Shown here in pieces: positions 1 through 8,299 of a stretch of 42,801 nucleotides of DNA. Both the position numbers and the translations under genes were made by a program. This DNA is from Clostridia bacterium (GTDB lineage: Bacteria; Bacillota; Clostridia; Oscillospirales; CAG-272). Where the stretch lies: assembly GCA_017623255.1 (NCBI GenBank), contig JAGAPL010000043.1, positions 1 through 42,801 on the forward strand. Direction: 5' to 3'. The notes under the pieces are model-generated. The model made no database searches. It was given only the letters and a program-made list of their open reading frames with translations, and was not told the DNA's origin. Each line of letters begins with the position of its first letter. Positions within the stretch are counted from its first letter, which is position 1.

Positions 1-142
1 AGCCGCTTGTACTTAACAACTGAATGACCGTCTGAATGGGATACTCCGCCAAGACTTCCCTTGTGGGAACGAGCGAGAAAACGCCGCTGATTTCTCAGCG
101 ACCTCTCTCTTTATTCGTCGTTCTTTTCACAGGGCATACAGG

Positions 143-163
143 ACATAGAACCGTCCCCTGTGT
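143..163 (+). repeat. REP-like palindromic repeat, copy 1
   Basis: This copy reads acatagaaccgtcccctgtgt and is nearly identical to the copies at 815-840 (inverted) and 879-904 (direct). The ends (aca.../...tgt) and the GAACCGTCCCC core are imperfectly palindromic. From memory, GAACCGTCCCCTGTG-type repeats are scattered through many Clostridia and often accompany REP-associated Y1 transposases, but no transposase gene is present here. Together with copy 2 it brackets the broken genes at 172-814. Confidence 0.75.
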
Positions 164-171
164 TTGATTTT

Positions 172-637
172 CTATTGACTTTTAATAGTTAGTCTGTCTT
201 TTATTGTCCTCTCATGGACAATGTAAGTTCTTTTTTTTGATTTACACATAGAAAGATTTATTTTATACCCAGCGATATTGTACATCTCAAGTTCTTCAAT
301 TATTCCATTATTAAAGTATAATCGTAGTGCAATAACATCATTTTCTAATGTTAAAAATGTACAAGGAGAGATAATATTAAATATTCCTGTATTTAGAATA
401 CATTCATTAGGGATTTGTATGTTGCCAAGAATAATCTCGACAGGCATTTTGCTTTTAATATTTAACGGTTCTGCCTTTCCACTTAAAAAAATAGGTGGAA
501 TAATTTGACATATTATTATATCTTTCAATTCTTGAATTGCATATTTGTTTGTAAATTGGTTCTTTCCATTTTGGAAATAACTCAAAAAACAACTGTATCA
601 TATCGTTTTCTTCACGATTCAATTCTTTTATTTTCAC
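172..637 (-). pseudogene. Small hypothetical gene, probably frameshifted
   Basis: Two overlapping minus-strand frames appear to be one gene. The first starts at GTG 637 behind an AGAGGTG ribosome site and begins VKIKELNREEND. The second has no ribosome site of its own, opens at a TTG around 585 and runs to a stop at 172. One surplus base near the six-A run at 584-589, or in the nearby 561-575 stretch, would join them into a protein of about 154 residues. It has no signal peptide or obvious membrane segment, and I do not recognise the family. The composition is very AT-rich compared with the core genes. The frameshift may be real decay or a homopolymer error. The gene begins 13 bases after the stop of the headless fragment at 650-814, so both look like the tail of a former operon. 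Confidence 0.5.
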
Positions 638-649
638 AGCGCACCTCTG

Positions 650-814
650 CTATTTAAATATATAATAAGTTCCTACATTTATCAATGTTTGGGTTAATTT
701 TTTTGCAGTATATAATATTTGTATTCCATCAATATTAACTAATCCATTAGATATAAATTGGTTTACTGACAAGTTGCGCAATACTACATCGTTTGCAATT
801 ACAGGATTAACTAG
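650..814 (-). pseudogene. Headless C-terminal gene fragment
   Basis: This minus-strand open frame of 54 codons ends at the stop at 650-652. It continues without a start codon straight into the palindromic repeat at 815-840, and an in-frame stop lies just beyond at 848-850. The peptide contains NGLVNIDGIQILYTAKK and ends VGTYYIFK. The missing start and the abrupt edge at the repeat suggest a 3' gene remnant whose front was removed by a repeat-mediated rearrangement. A small gene follows 13 bases downstream. Headless tails followed by a small gene are typical of displaced polymorphic-toxin/immunity cassettes, but no toxin motif is recognised, so this is only a suggestion. Confidence 0.4.
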
Positions 815-840
815 AACACAGGGGACGGTTCTATGTGTTC
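815..840 (-). repeat. REP-like palindromic repeat, copy 2 (inverted)
   Basis: On the minus strand this is the same GAACCGTCCCCTGTG core as copies 1 and 3, in opposite orientation. It faces copy 3 across about 38 bases, so transcripts of 815-904 could fold into one long hairpin, like a bacterial interspersed mosaic element. It marks the truncated edge of the fragment at 650-814. Confidence 0.75.
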
Positions 841-878
841 TATTCCCTTATTATGATGACCAAACTAACTTTTAACCC

Positions 879-904
879 AAACACACAGAACCGTCCCCTG
901 TGTT
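879..904 (+). repeat. REP-like palindromic repeat, copy 3
   Basis: This copy contains acacacagaaccgtcccctg followed by tgtt. It differs from copy 1 by a single base in the shared segment and forms an inverted pair with copy 2. The stretch 641-939 otherwise holds only the fragment at 650-814 and no intact gene. Confidence 0.75.
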
Positions 905-939
905 TATTTTTTTTACATATTCTTTAACATATTTCATAG

Positions 940-1113
940 TTAAAATATCCATGAGACATTTACTTTTTTTAGCCTTTTTAAGAAATTATATTTGCCGCCC
1001 TTATCACACCAAACTATTGACCATATAATATCTCTGATAAAAAAGTACCCTGTAACACAACAAATAAATGTTACAAGAAATAATCCTAGCAAAGTACTAT
1101 TATCAATATGCAT
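940..1113 (-). CDS. Small single-pass membrane protein, unknown
   Basis: This encodes 57 residues, MHIDNSTLLG..., with one hydrophobic segment at about residues 7-33 and a basic C-terminal tail (KRLKK). The ATG at 1111-1113 was chosen because GAGGAAG lies seven bases upstream. The open frame extends further to 1182, but that part runs through the terminator hairpin of the upstream gene and is unlikely to be coding. No family is recognised. It is the last intact gene before the repeat-rich left end, so it may be accessory. Confidence 0.5.
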   Translation of the reverse strand: MHIDNSTLLGLFLVTFICCVTGYFFIRDIIWSIVWCDKGGKYNFLKRLKKVNVSWIF

Positions 1114-1144
1114 ATAAAACTTCCTCACGCAATTTGTCAAACGT

Positions 1145-1172
1145 AAAATCCACCGATTTCTCGGTGGATTTT
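1145..1172 (-). terminator. Rho-independent terminator of the 1187-1945 gene
   Basis: A 12-bp perfect stem (AAAATCCACCGA / TCGGTGGATTTT) with a four-base loop begins 15 bases after the stop of the 252-residue membrane protein gene. On the minus strand it is followed by a short T-rich tail. Confidence 0.8.
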
Positions 1173-1186
1173 TATGTATCACTATA

Positions 1187-1945
1187 TTATTCGTACTTGA
1201 ATACTTCGCCGCGGCGGAGTGCTTCTCTCTTAGCAGCCTTATCAGCAGCCTTTTCCATAGCCTTGATTGTCATCTTTTCAACAGCATGGTTGATATCTGC
1301 TGCAGCCTTATCAATATCTGCACCGTATTCAACGCTGAAGTCTACAAGCTTTTCACCGGACTTTGTTTCAAGAACAAAGGAATGAACAGGTACTGTTCTG
1401 CCGTCTGCAAGAGTGAATGTGGACTCTTCGATGCGAGCTTCCTTGATATCCTCATAGTTAGCTGCGCCGCAAATTTCATAGTTCACTGCCTCAGAATCGT
1501 CTACGATAGAGAAATGCTTACCGTATACAACGATCTTTTCACGGGAGAAATACAGCTGTGCTGCGTTATACTCGCTTGTTCTATACTTATAGTCGGGACA
1601 CTTTTTGCAGAGAACGCCTTCTGCACGATAGTCAAATCCCTTAAGGAATACGGGCTTGATGATGGGATTGAAATGTCTTTCATATACTTCGTGCTTGATC
1701 ATTGCCTGCTCAGGAATATCCTTGATTGCGCCTTCGATCTGGTTATCAATTTCAGATTCGCCGGACTTTGTGCCGGATGCAAATACTGCTACACCGATAC
1801 CTACAAGCGCGATTACAAGTCCGAAGGGGCGTGTCTGAGGAACTATCATAAGAATAAGACCTAATGCAACGATGATAAGTCCAGCCACCAGCACGGGATT
1901 GATTCCCTTTGAAGTGAAATACTTCAGATTACGTTTGGTTTCCAT
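1187..1945 (-). CDS. Membrane-anchored hypothetical protein, two N-terminal helices
   Basis: This is a 252-residue protein. Two hydrophobic helices at about 17-35 and 38-56 are followed by a soluble domain with a CKKC pair near residues 113-116 and an Ala/Lys-rich amphipathic C-terminal helix (VEKMTIKAMEKAADKAAKRE). The start at 1945 follows GGAAAGG at good spacing. The helical hairpin followed by a soluble domain suggests a cytoplasmic domain tethered to the membrane, but I do not recognise the family. It is monocistronic: its promoter overlaps the end of ilvE and a strong hairpin follows it. Confidence 0.75.
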   Translation of the reverse strand: METKRNLKYFTSKGINPVLVAGLIIVALGLILMIVPQTRPFGLVIALVGIGVAVFASGTKSGESEIDNQIEGAIKDIPEQAMIKHEVYERHFNPIIKPVFLKGFDYRAEGVLCKKCPDYKYRTSEYNAAQLYFSREKIVVYGKHFSIVDDSEAVNYEICGAANYEDIKEARIEESTFTLADGRTVPVHSFVLETKSGEKLVDFSVEYGADIDKAAADINHAVEKMTIKAMEKAADKAAKREALRRGEVFKYE

Positions 1946-2016
1946 AAAAATGACCTTTCCTTTCTTTTTGCCCCCTCGCCTTTTACGGCCGGCGAGACGA
2001 GCGCTCTTCTTGTTAT

Positions 2017-2045
2017 ATTATAACACAAAAATTTAACTTAGTCAA
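2017..2045 (-). promoter_or_regulatory. Sigma-A promoter of the 1187-1945 gene
   Basis: On the minus strand TTGACT (2040-2045), a 17-base spacer and TATAAT (2017-2022) form a near-consensus promoter. The -35 box lies on the ilvE stop codon, so the promoter partly sits inside the end of the upstream gene. Confidence 0.75.
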
Positions 2046-3108
2046 TAACAACTGTCCAACCCATAGGATCTTCTGCTTTGCCCCACTGGATAGATGTGAT
2101 GTTGTCATACAGTTTCTGTGAAATTTCACCGATTTCACCATTGTTAATGACGATTTCCTCTTCTCCGTCAATATACTGACCAACGGGAGATATTACTGCT
2201 GCTGTACCTGTTCCGAAGGATTCATCAAGCTTACCTTCTTTATGAGCAGCAAAAATTTCGTCAACGGAAATTTTTCTTTCTTCAACCTCATATCCGAGGT
2301 GGCGAAGCATTTCTATACAGGATGCTCTCGTTACACCGGGAAGAATATTTCCATCGTCAAGTGCAGGAGTTACAGCCTTGCCGTCTATAACGAAGAAAAC
2401 GTTCATTGCGCCTACTTCGTCTATATACTTACGTTCCACACCGTCGAGCCAAAGAACCTGTTCACACCCCTTTTCAGCCGCTTTTACCTGACCTGAAAGG
2501 GATGCAGCATAATTGCCTCCGCACTTTGCCATACCTGTGCCGCCCTTAACACAGCGAACATAATCTCTTTCAATATAAATTTTTACAGGATTTAATCCGC
2601 CGGCATAGTATGAACCGACAGGTGACAGAATAATAATAAACAGATAGTTCTTTGCAGGATGAACTCCAAGATGGGGTTCAGTTGCTATTATAAAGGGACG
2701 GATATAAAGCGAAGTGCCTTCGCTATAGGGGATCCAATCCTTTTCATAGTTTACAAGAGCTTTGATTGCCTGCAGAGCATCCTCAGCAGGAATTTCGGGA
2801 ACGCACATTCTACGACAAGTGTTATTCATTCGCTCGATATTCTTATCGGGACGGAACAAACGAATCTTACCATCTGCGCATCTATATGCTTTAAGACCTT
2901 CGAAAAGCTCCTGTCCGTAATGGAAAACCATTGCAGAGGGATCAAGTGCTATAGGTCCGTAAGGAACGATTCTGGCATCGTGCCAGCCCTGCCCTTCATC
3001 ATAATTCATAATGAACATATGGTCAGTGAAATAACGACCGAAACCAAGCTCATTATCAGCGGGCTTTGTTTTGAGTGTTGCCGCAGGCTCAATTTTGATA
3101 TTCAGCAT
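2038..3108 (-). CDS. ilvE: Branched-chain amino acid aminotransferase
   Basis: This is a 356-residue PLP enzyme that interconverts leucine, isoleucine and valine with their 2-oxo acids, using glutamate/2-oxoglutarate. It is of the longer bacterial/eukaryotic BCAT type. The PLP lysine should be Lys195 in GGTGMAKCGGNYAASL, which matches the family GGxGxxKxGGNY signature. Other landmarks are GQELFEGLKAY near 65-75 and the GTGTAAVISPVG phosphate-binding region near residue 300. The length is normal for the family. The ATG is preceded by an AAGG ribosome site and a good promoter. No T-box or leucine leader peptide was seen upstream. It stands alone and is not in an ilv/leu operon. Confidence 0.95.
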   Translation of the reverse strand: MLNIKIEPAATLKTKPADNELGFGRYFTDHMFIMNYDEGQGWHDARIVPYGPIALDPSAMVFHYGQELFEGLKAYRCADGKIRLFRPDKNIERMNNTCRRMCVPEIPAEDALQAIKALVNYEKDWIPYSEGTSLYIRPFIIATEPHLGVHPAKNYLFIIILSPVGSYYAGGLNPVKIYIERDYVRCVKGGTGMAKCGGNYAASLSGQVKAAEKGCEQVLWLDGVERKYIDEVGAMNVFFVIDGKAVTPALDDGNILPGVTRASCIEMLRHLGYEVEERKISVDEIFAAHKEGKLDESFGTGTAAVISPVGQYIDGEEEIVINNGEIGEISQKLYDNITSIQWGKAEDPMGWTVVID

Positions 3109-3145
3109 ATTAAGCCTTCTTTCTTAGAGTACATTATACTTAGCT

Positions 3146-3174
3146 ATTATACACTTTTTATTTAATCAAATCAA
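3146..3174 (-). promoter_or_regulatory. Sigma-A promoter of ilvE
   Basis: On the minus strand TTGATT (3169-3174), a 17-base spacer and TATAAT (3146-3151) lie about 40 bases before the ilvE start. Confidence 0.75.
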
Positions 3175-3302
3175 CATCGTTTTAAACTATTTTACAAAAA
3201 AAAGTAAACAAAAAAAGTTTTTCTACATATTGACGAAATAAACAGCCAAAAACTGTACAAAATACTCATACAACCTAATATGGAACAGAAAGGAAATTTA
3301 TC

Positions 3303-4541
3303 ATGAAAAAACTTTTTTGCCTTATGCTTGCCTCACTTATCACTGCCTCTGCAGCGTTTGCTGCAAGTGCTTCCCTGCTATCTCCGGGAATATTTGTGCT
3401 GAGCGAAAATGACCCCATGGTTATGTCCGGCTTGATTGGTGAACCTATCGCTTTTTCAAATCAGGATTTTTGCCGACACACAGGTCTTCCTTATTATGAA
3501 GCCATCAACATCACAAAGCTTCCTCCTAAGGAGGAAGGATACCTTTCCGTTGCAGGAAAAGAAGTGTCCGTTGGTGATAAAATAAGCTTTGCAGATTGTG
3601 AACGCCTTGTTTTTTCTCCTTCAGAGTCTGCCGTCAGCAGTTGTTTTTCATTTACTGTGGGTGAAAACTACGGTTCAAAATGCAATATCAGATTAGCTGA
3701 GGAATTTAATTATTCACCAACTGCTTCATCTGCGTTGACCGCAATTGAAACATTTTCCGGTATGGCTGTAAGCGGACATATGGTTGCTTACGATCCCGAG
3801 GGTGATACGCTCACTTATGAAATAACAAAATATCCCAAGGGTAACATCAGCTTTAACAACAAAACAGGAAATTTCACCTATAATTCCACTTCCACAGGAA
3901 AGGATAGTTTTTCCTTCGTTGTTAAGGATGATTGGGGCAATTATTCCAAAGAAGCAACTGTTGAACTTGCTGTTTCCAGCAACACAACAGGAATCAGTTT
4001 TAAAGATATGAAAGGCAACAGTGCGTATGCTGCGGCAGTTAACATGATAGACGATGGAATTATGACTGCTGCCGAAGCTAACGGTGAGGTGTTTTTTGAG
4101 CCTGATAATACTGTTTCACGTCTGGATTTTCTGATTTGTGCAATGGATACCTTCAAAGCAGGAAACCTACCCGATGTGGAAAGCACGGGATTTGCAGATG
4201 ACGGTGATATTCCTGCTGAATACAAAAAATACGTTTACAGCGCGCAAAAGCTTGGAATTATAAACGGAACAGAAAATGAGGACGGAAAGCCTTGCTTTTA
4301 TCCCAACGCAGACATTACACGAGCAGAAGCTGCGGTTATTATAAACAACATTATGGGTTATACCGCTGCTTGCAATTTCGTTTTCGAGGACAGTGTTCCT
4401 GCGTGGGCTTCAAATTCTGTATCTGCAATGTATGAATTAGGCGTTTTTTCAACTGACAACGGATTTGTTAATGCTGATGCAAAAATTACAAAAGCAGAAA
4501 CTGCTCAACTTCTTAACCGACTAAAGGAACTTATTTTCTGA
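3303..4541 (+). CDS. Secreted S-layer-homology protein with Ig/cadherin-like domain
   Basis: This 412-residue protein has a signal peptide (MKKLFCLMLASLITASAAFA, cleavage near residue 20-24). A bacterial Ig/cadherin-like domain spans about 150-222, with the features AYDPEGDTLTYEI and KDSFSFVVKDDWGN. Three SLH repeats follow at roughly 229-280, 293-345 and 358-410, each starting FxD and carrying a TRAEAA or TKAETA motif. SLH repeats bind pyruvylated or related secondary wall polymers, so the protein is probably non-covalently attached to the peptidoglycan. The ATG follows AAAGGAAA. The N-terminal ~130 residues are not recognised. A Q/N-rich small gene follows 70 bases downstream. Confidence 0.85.
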   Translation: MKKLFCLMLASLITASAAFAASASLLSPGIFVLSENDPMVMSGLIGEPIAFSNQDFCRHTGLPYYEAINITKLPPKEEGYLSVAGKEVSVGDKISFADCERLVFSPSESAVSSCFSFTVGENYGSKCNIRLAEEFNYSPTASSALTAIETFSGMAVSGHMVAYDPEGDTLTYEITKYPKGNISFNNKTGNFTYNSTSTGKDSFSFVVKDDWGNYSKEATVELAVSSNTTGISFKDMKGNSAYAAAVNMIDDGIMTAAEANGEVFFEPDNTVSRLDFLICAMDTFKAGNLPDVESTGFADDGDIPAEYKKYVYSAQKLGIINGTENEDGKPCFYPNADITRAEAAVIINNIMGYTAACNFVFEDSVPAWASNSVSAMYELGVFSTDNGFVNADAKITKAETAQLLNRLKELIF

Positions 4542-4611
4542 ATATATTGATCATAAACGGACACAATAATAATGCAAATACCCAATAAAAATGATTTTAA
4601 GGAGAAAAACT

Positions 4612-4791
4612 ATGTCTAAGAATAATCAGGCACAGAACAAAAATCAGGCGGAAAACAAGCAGGAAATGTACAAGAGAGCTGACAACAAGGCTGAAAATAA
4701 AGCTGAAAACAGCGTTCCCAACCGAGCTCACACTGAAATGAAAAATCAGAATCAGAACCAGAATAAGAGAGACGATAAGAACTGCAGATAA
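4612..4791 (+). CDS. Low-complexity Asn/Gln/Lys-rich small protein
   Basis: This is a 59-residue protein beginning MSKNNQAQNKNQ and ending in a single cysteine-arginine (NCR). It is almost entirely N, Q, K, E and A, with repeated AENK units. There is no hydrophobic segment or signal peptide, so it is probably a disordered cytosolic or spore protein. The start at 4612 was chosen for its AAGGAG ribosome site; the in-frame ATG at 4591 lies before that site. A strong terminator follows. Similar small disordered proteins occur in spore-formers, some annotated as spore proteins, but no SASP motif is visible and the role is unknown. Confidence 0.7.
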   Translation: MSKNNQAQNKNQAENKQEMYKRADNKAENKAENSVPNRAHTEMKNQNQNQNKRDDKNCR

Positions 4792-4800
4792 TTTTTCAAC

Positions 4801-4832
4801 AACAGGTCGGCACTTTTTTGTGCCGACCTGTT
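4801..4832 (+). terminator. Terminator after the Q/N-rich gene
   Basis: A 12-bp perfect stem (AACAGGTCGGCA / TGCCGACCTGTT) has an eight-base T-rich loop and is followed by GTATTTTC. Confidence 0.85.
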
Positions 4833-4885
4833 GTATTTTCTCTGCTATAGTGATATCATATACATAGAATATATTTCTGAAAGGA

Positions 4886-6568
4886 ATGTATCATAAAACT
4901 ATGAAAAATAATTCTCAATTTTCTCCCGTTCGCATAATTGTGAACCTACTGATCACCCTTGCCGCAGCCGGCATCTATTTCTACGTTGAACTTCCCACGC
5001 TGAATTTCAGAAGCATGGAGCTTTGGATATTCATCGTTCTTGCGCTTGCTTTATTCAGCTTTTTAACGCTCATCACTGCAGGCATTGGAATAACACGTTC
5101 TTCCTCTCCGAGCGAAGTTTTTAAAGGTCTTTGGAGAGTTTGCAAGATCCCAGTTATTCTGATTGCAGCGATAGTTGTTTTCTGCCTTGTTGGAAACCTA
5201 TGTTCTGCAGTTATTTTCAACTCAAAGGCTTACAGCAATCTTATAGAAGTTGAGGAAAGCGACTTTACGGCTGATATAAATGAAATATCCTACGAGCAGA
5301 TTCCACAGCTTGACAAGGATTCTGCAAGTGTTTTGGCAAACAGAAAACTTGGTGAGCTGAGAGATCTTGTCAGCCAGTTTGAAGTGGAGGCAGAATCTGC
5401 TCAGATCAACTATAACGATCGTCCTGTACGAGTGACATATCTCAACTACGGCGATTTCTTTAAATGGATCAAAAATACAAAAAACGGTATACCTGCCTAC
5501 CTTATAACCGATATGGTTACCCAGGAAGTTACTGTTGTACGTACTGAAAGCGGAATCAAATATTCTCCTTCCGAGTATTTTAACAGAAACATCTCCCGTC
5601 ATCTCAGATTCAACTATCCCACATTGATGTTTGAGGATATAAACTTTGAAATTGATGAAGATGGAACGCCTTATTTCGTTGCTTCTGTTATGACAAAAAG
5701 AATCGGTATTTTCGGAGGACGAGATATAGTCGGCGCTGTTCTCTGCAACGCCATCACCGGTGAATCCGTTTACTACGATGCTGCTGACATTCCCACCTGG
5801 GTTGACAGAATTTTCACAGCTGATCTGCTTATCGAACAATACGATTATCGCGGAATGTACCAAAACGGTTTCTGGAACTCTATTTTCGGACAGACCGGAT
5901 GTACTGTTACCACAGAAGGTTATAACTATATTGCTCAGGATGATGACGTATGGATGTATACGGGTATAACCTCTGTTGGCGGAGACCAGTCCAATATAGG
6001 ATTTATCTTAGTTAACCAAAGAACAAAGACCGCTCGTTTTTACAGCATAGCAGGTGCTGAAGAGTTTTCTGCTATGGACTCCGCAGAAGGTGTTGTTCAG
6101 CAATACGGTTACGTTGCGGCATTTCCTCTCCTTCTCAATATTAAGGGGCAACCCACATATTTCCTGCCGCTAAAGGATGCTTCAAGCCTTGTTAAAATGT
6201 ACGCAATGGTTAACGTTCAACAATACCAGATAGTTGCATACGGCACTTCCCTTGCCGAATGTGAAGAAAACTATGACGTGCTTCTTATGAAAAACGGGCT
6301 TATAGAAAATGAACCTGATATCCCCGATACTCCTGAGGAAGACAAATATGAAACCGAACTTACCGGCGTTATAACGGAAATACGACAGGCTGTTATTGAT
6401 GGCACTACCGTTTACTACGTTGCCATCGACACTCTGCCCGAAAAGTATCTCCGTCTCTCTGCCGCAGACAATGAAAATGCTGCTATACTCAATGTTGGCG
6501 ATACGATTACCGTTTCTGCAGATACAGAGGATACCGAAGCAGCTATCCTTTCTTCAATTCTTAAATAA
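4886..6568 (+). CDS. Three-helix membrane protein with large soluble domain, unknown
   Basis: This is a 560-residue protein. Three hydrophobic helices at about 16-35, 46-68 and 88-112 are followed by a large soluble domain of some 370 residues rich in aromatic and beta-prone sequence. After an acidic proline-rich linker (EPDIPDTPEEDKYE, near 488-501) comes a C-terminal domain of about 60 residues (ELTGVITEIRQ... to the end) that looks like a small beta-barrel. I do not recognise the family. The start is uncertain: ATG 4886 lies only one base after AAGG, while ATG 4901 is about 16 bases from it. It is monocistronic and ends at a shared bidirectional terminator. Confidence 0.8.
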   Translation: MYHKTMKNNSQFSPVRIIVNLLITLAAAGIYFYVELPTLNFRSMELWIFIVLALALFSFLTLITAGIGITRSSSPSEVFKGLWRVCKIPVILIAAIVVFCLVGNLCSAVIFNSKAYSNLIEVEESDFTADINEISYEQIPQLDKDSASVLANRKLGELRDLVSQFEVEAESAQINYNDRPVRVTYLNYGDFFKWIKNTKNGIPAYLITDMVTQEVTVVRTESGIKYSPSEYFNRNISRHLRFNYPTLMFEDINFEIDEDGTPYFVASVMTKRIGIFGGRDIVGAVLCNAITGESVYYDAADIPTWVDRIFTADLLIEQYDYRGMYQNGFWNSIFGQTGCTVTTEGYNYIAQDDDVWMYTGITSVGGDQSNIGFILVNQRTKTARFYSIAGAEEFSAMDSAEGVVQQYGYVAAFPLLLNIKGQPTYFLPLKDASSLVKMYAMVNVQQYQIVAYGTSLAECEENYDVLLMKNGLIENEPDIPDTPEEDKYETELTGVITEIRQAVIDGTTVYYVAIDTLPEKYLRLSAADNENAAILNVGDTITVSADTEDTEAAILSSILK

Positions 6569-6573
6569 ACATC

Positions 6574-6600
6574 AAAAAGGACGCATTATGCGTCCTTTTT
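6574..6600. terminator. Bidirectional terminator between convergent genes
   Basis: A near-perfect palindrome (AAAAAGGACGCAT / ATGCGTCCTTTTT) has T-runs on both strands. It lies after the stop of the plus-strand membrane protein and overlaps the stop of the minus-strand phosphoesterase. Confidence 0.85.
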
Positions 6601-7317
6601 CTTTAGATATATAACAGAAAGTTCAGTTTTGTTAAAAAAACGTGGTACAGGAAACGCTGTGTTTGTCAGGCCTCGGCTTACGTACAGACGATCTTCATAA
6701 AGGCCCGATGTATACTTCGGAAACAAACCTTGTCCCGGTGCATATATTCCCTGACCGAATATTCTCCACTGCCCTCCATGTGCGTGGCCTGAAACGGTCA
6801 AATCCACATCGGTTTTCCTGATATATTCGGGATAATACTCGGGATGATGACAAAGCAACAATTTGAAGCCATCTTCTCTTACAAATTCTGATAAATAATT
6901 AAGATCAGGCGGAGGAGTTGGCCCATAGCATTCTTCAAAAAGACCTGTTGAAAGTCCACCGAAAGTTATCTCCCCCTGCTTTTCAGTTATGTTATCAAGC
7001 AGTACTGCTCCCGTCCCCATTATAAATTCAGCACACTCATTATTGACTTTTCTTTCGTGATTTCCAACACTATAAAAGGTTTTGGCAATATTTGCAGCCT
7101 TTTCAAGAAAGCTAAGTCCTGTTTTACAGCTTATAAGTGAATTATCATTATCAAGATTATGCGTCAAATCTCCGGGAACAAGTATATAATCCGGTTTTAT
7201 ATCTGACAGTGCATTCATAACATCAGTGTGCTCTCTGTTATGCAAGTCTGCCACAACAACCAAAGTATAGTCTTTTCTCAGTTTGCTTGAATAAATTTCA
7301 GTTTTTGTTATTTCCAT
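6586..7317 (-). CDS. Calcineurin-like metallophosphoesterase
   Basis: This 243-residue protein has the full dinuclear metallophosphoesterase motif set: DLH (Asp24, His26), GDLTHN (Asp50), GNHE (86-88), His157/158 in LCHHPEY, and GHAHGGQ (His178, His180). The layout resembles the YaeI/YkuE group, which includes UDP-diacylglucosamine and related phosphodiesterases. It lacks the N-terminal membrane helix many of them carry, so it is probably cytosolic. The substrate is not predictable. It is the third gene of the argF operon, 55 bases after the nucleoside hydrolase. Its ATG lacks a clear ribosome site. Confidence 0.88.
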   Translation of the reverse strand: MEITKTEIYSSKLRKDYTLVVVADLHNREHTDVMNALSDIKPDYILVPGDLTHNLDNDNSLISCKTGLSFLEKAANIAKTFYSVGNHERKVNNECAEFIMGTGAVLLDNITEKQGEITFGGLSTGLFEECYGPTPPPDLNYLSEFVREDGFKLLLCHHPEYYPEYIRKTDVDLTVSGHAHGGQWRIFGQGIYAPGQGLFPKYTSGLYEDRLYVSRGLTNTAFPVPRFFNKTELSVIYLKKKDA

Positions 7318-7332
7318 AATCGTACATACTCA

Positions 7333-7360
7333 TAAGGCGGCTTGATAACAAGCCGCCTTA
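7333..7360 (-). promoter_or_regulatory. Intergenic hairpin in the argF operon
   Basis: An 11-bp perfect stem (TAAGGCGGCTT / AAGCCGCCTTA) sits between the nucleoside hydrolase stop and the phosphoesterase start. It has no T-tail on either strand. It could be a processing site, an mRNA stabiliser or a leaky terminator that lowers expression of the third gene. Confidence 0.6.
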
Positions 7361-7372
7361 AAATAATAATCT

Positions 7373-8299
7373 TTAAACTTCTCCGCAAAGGCGGTCTGTA
7401 AGGAATTTATAGAACATATCCTTATACTTGTAGTACACAGCGCAATGCACAAGACGTCCGTTTTCGCTATCGTCGTTTGTATATCCGCCATCGTCGATTG
7501 AAAGCATATGATCTTCCATAATGAAATTATAATCACCTTTTACTGCATAGTAAATGGCAGCTGTATCATAAAGGGATGTTGTATGTGTTTTATAATATGT
7601 GCAATTACCCTTTACCATCCAGAAATCAAAGCACTCAAGAACCGTGCCGACAACAGCATCATCGTTTCGCTTATAGAGAAGCTTCTGATATGCGTCATCA
7701 CCAATTACTATATGCGCTGTTACATCAAGAGGAATCAATGTGATATCCCAAGAGGCAGCAAATGCTTTTCTGAAGGAAGGAATATCAGCACGAACGTTAT
7801 AATCGGAAGCCTTCTGTATAACATCAAGTCCGTGACCGTTATAGATAGAGCCGCCGATAATGATGAGCTTTGCGTTATCTGCAATGCGAGGTTCTCTTTC
7901 AAGTGCAGCTGCGATATCAGTCATAGGTCCGATACAAATGATCGTTACAACCTCATCACTTGCCATAACCGTATCTATCATTGCCTGAATACCGTCCTCA
8001 CGGAATCCTCCGGGATAACCTGCAAGGTCAAAATCTTCAGCCCATTCTCTCAGATGATAATCAAAATGCTCGCTTTCAAGACCGGCAGCAACAGGAATAT
8101 GTCCATATCCGCTTTGCGCCATCTGCTTTGCAGCTACCTTTGTGCGTCCGAAAGGATACTCGGGATTTTCAAGGCAAGGAACTACAAGCTTTGTGTCAAG
8201 CTCCGGGCTTCTGAGAAGGAAAGAGAGAGCCCAGCTATCGTCGATATCGCCGCCGATATCTGTGTTAAGAATTACGGGAATCTTTTTTGTTTCACTCAT
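7373..8299 (-). CDS. Nucleoside hydrolase (inosine/uridine type)
   Basis: This 308-residue enzyme cleaves N-ribosidic bonds of nucleosides to base and ribose. The N-terminal motif [14 protein letters not shown] (residues 12-25) supplies the calcium- and ribose-binding aspartates of the family (DxDxxxDD type). The usual asparagine/aspartate loop is visible as MTDIAAAL. Base specificity cannot be assigned. Its ATG overlaps the argF stop by four bases (ATGA), so the two are translationally coupled. This pairing of purine/pyrimidine salvage with arginine metabolism is unusual but may reflect ornithine/carbamoyl-phosphate and nucleoside catabolism. Confidence 0.88.
   Translation of the reverse strand: MSETKKIPVILNTDIGGDIDDSWALSFLLRSPELDTKLVVPCLENPEYPFGRTKVAAKQMAQSGYGHIPVAAGLESEHFDYHLREWAEDFDLAGYPGGFREDGIQAMIDTVMASDEVVTIICIGPMTDIAAALEREPRIADNAKLIIIGGSIYNGHGLDVIQKASDYNVRADIPSFRKAFAASWDITLIPLDVTAHIVIGDDAYQKLLYKRNDDAVVGTVLECFDFWMVKGNCTYYKTHTTSLYDTAAIYYAVKGDYNFIMEDHMLSIDDGGYTNDDSENGRLVHCAVYYKYKDMFYKFLTDRLCGEV

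Noticed and set aside
1..142. Small hairpin at 85-100 and GC-rich stretch at the left end
   Set aside because: It has a clear stem (CGCTGA/TCAGCG) but no T-run, no gene and no RNA family I can recognise.
3109..3302. T-box or amino-acid leader before ilvE
   Set aside because: No specifier loop, anti-terminator or leader peptide was found; only a plain sigma-A promoter.
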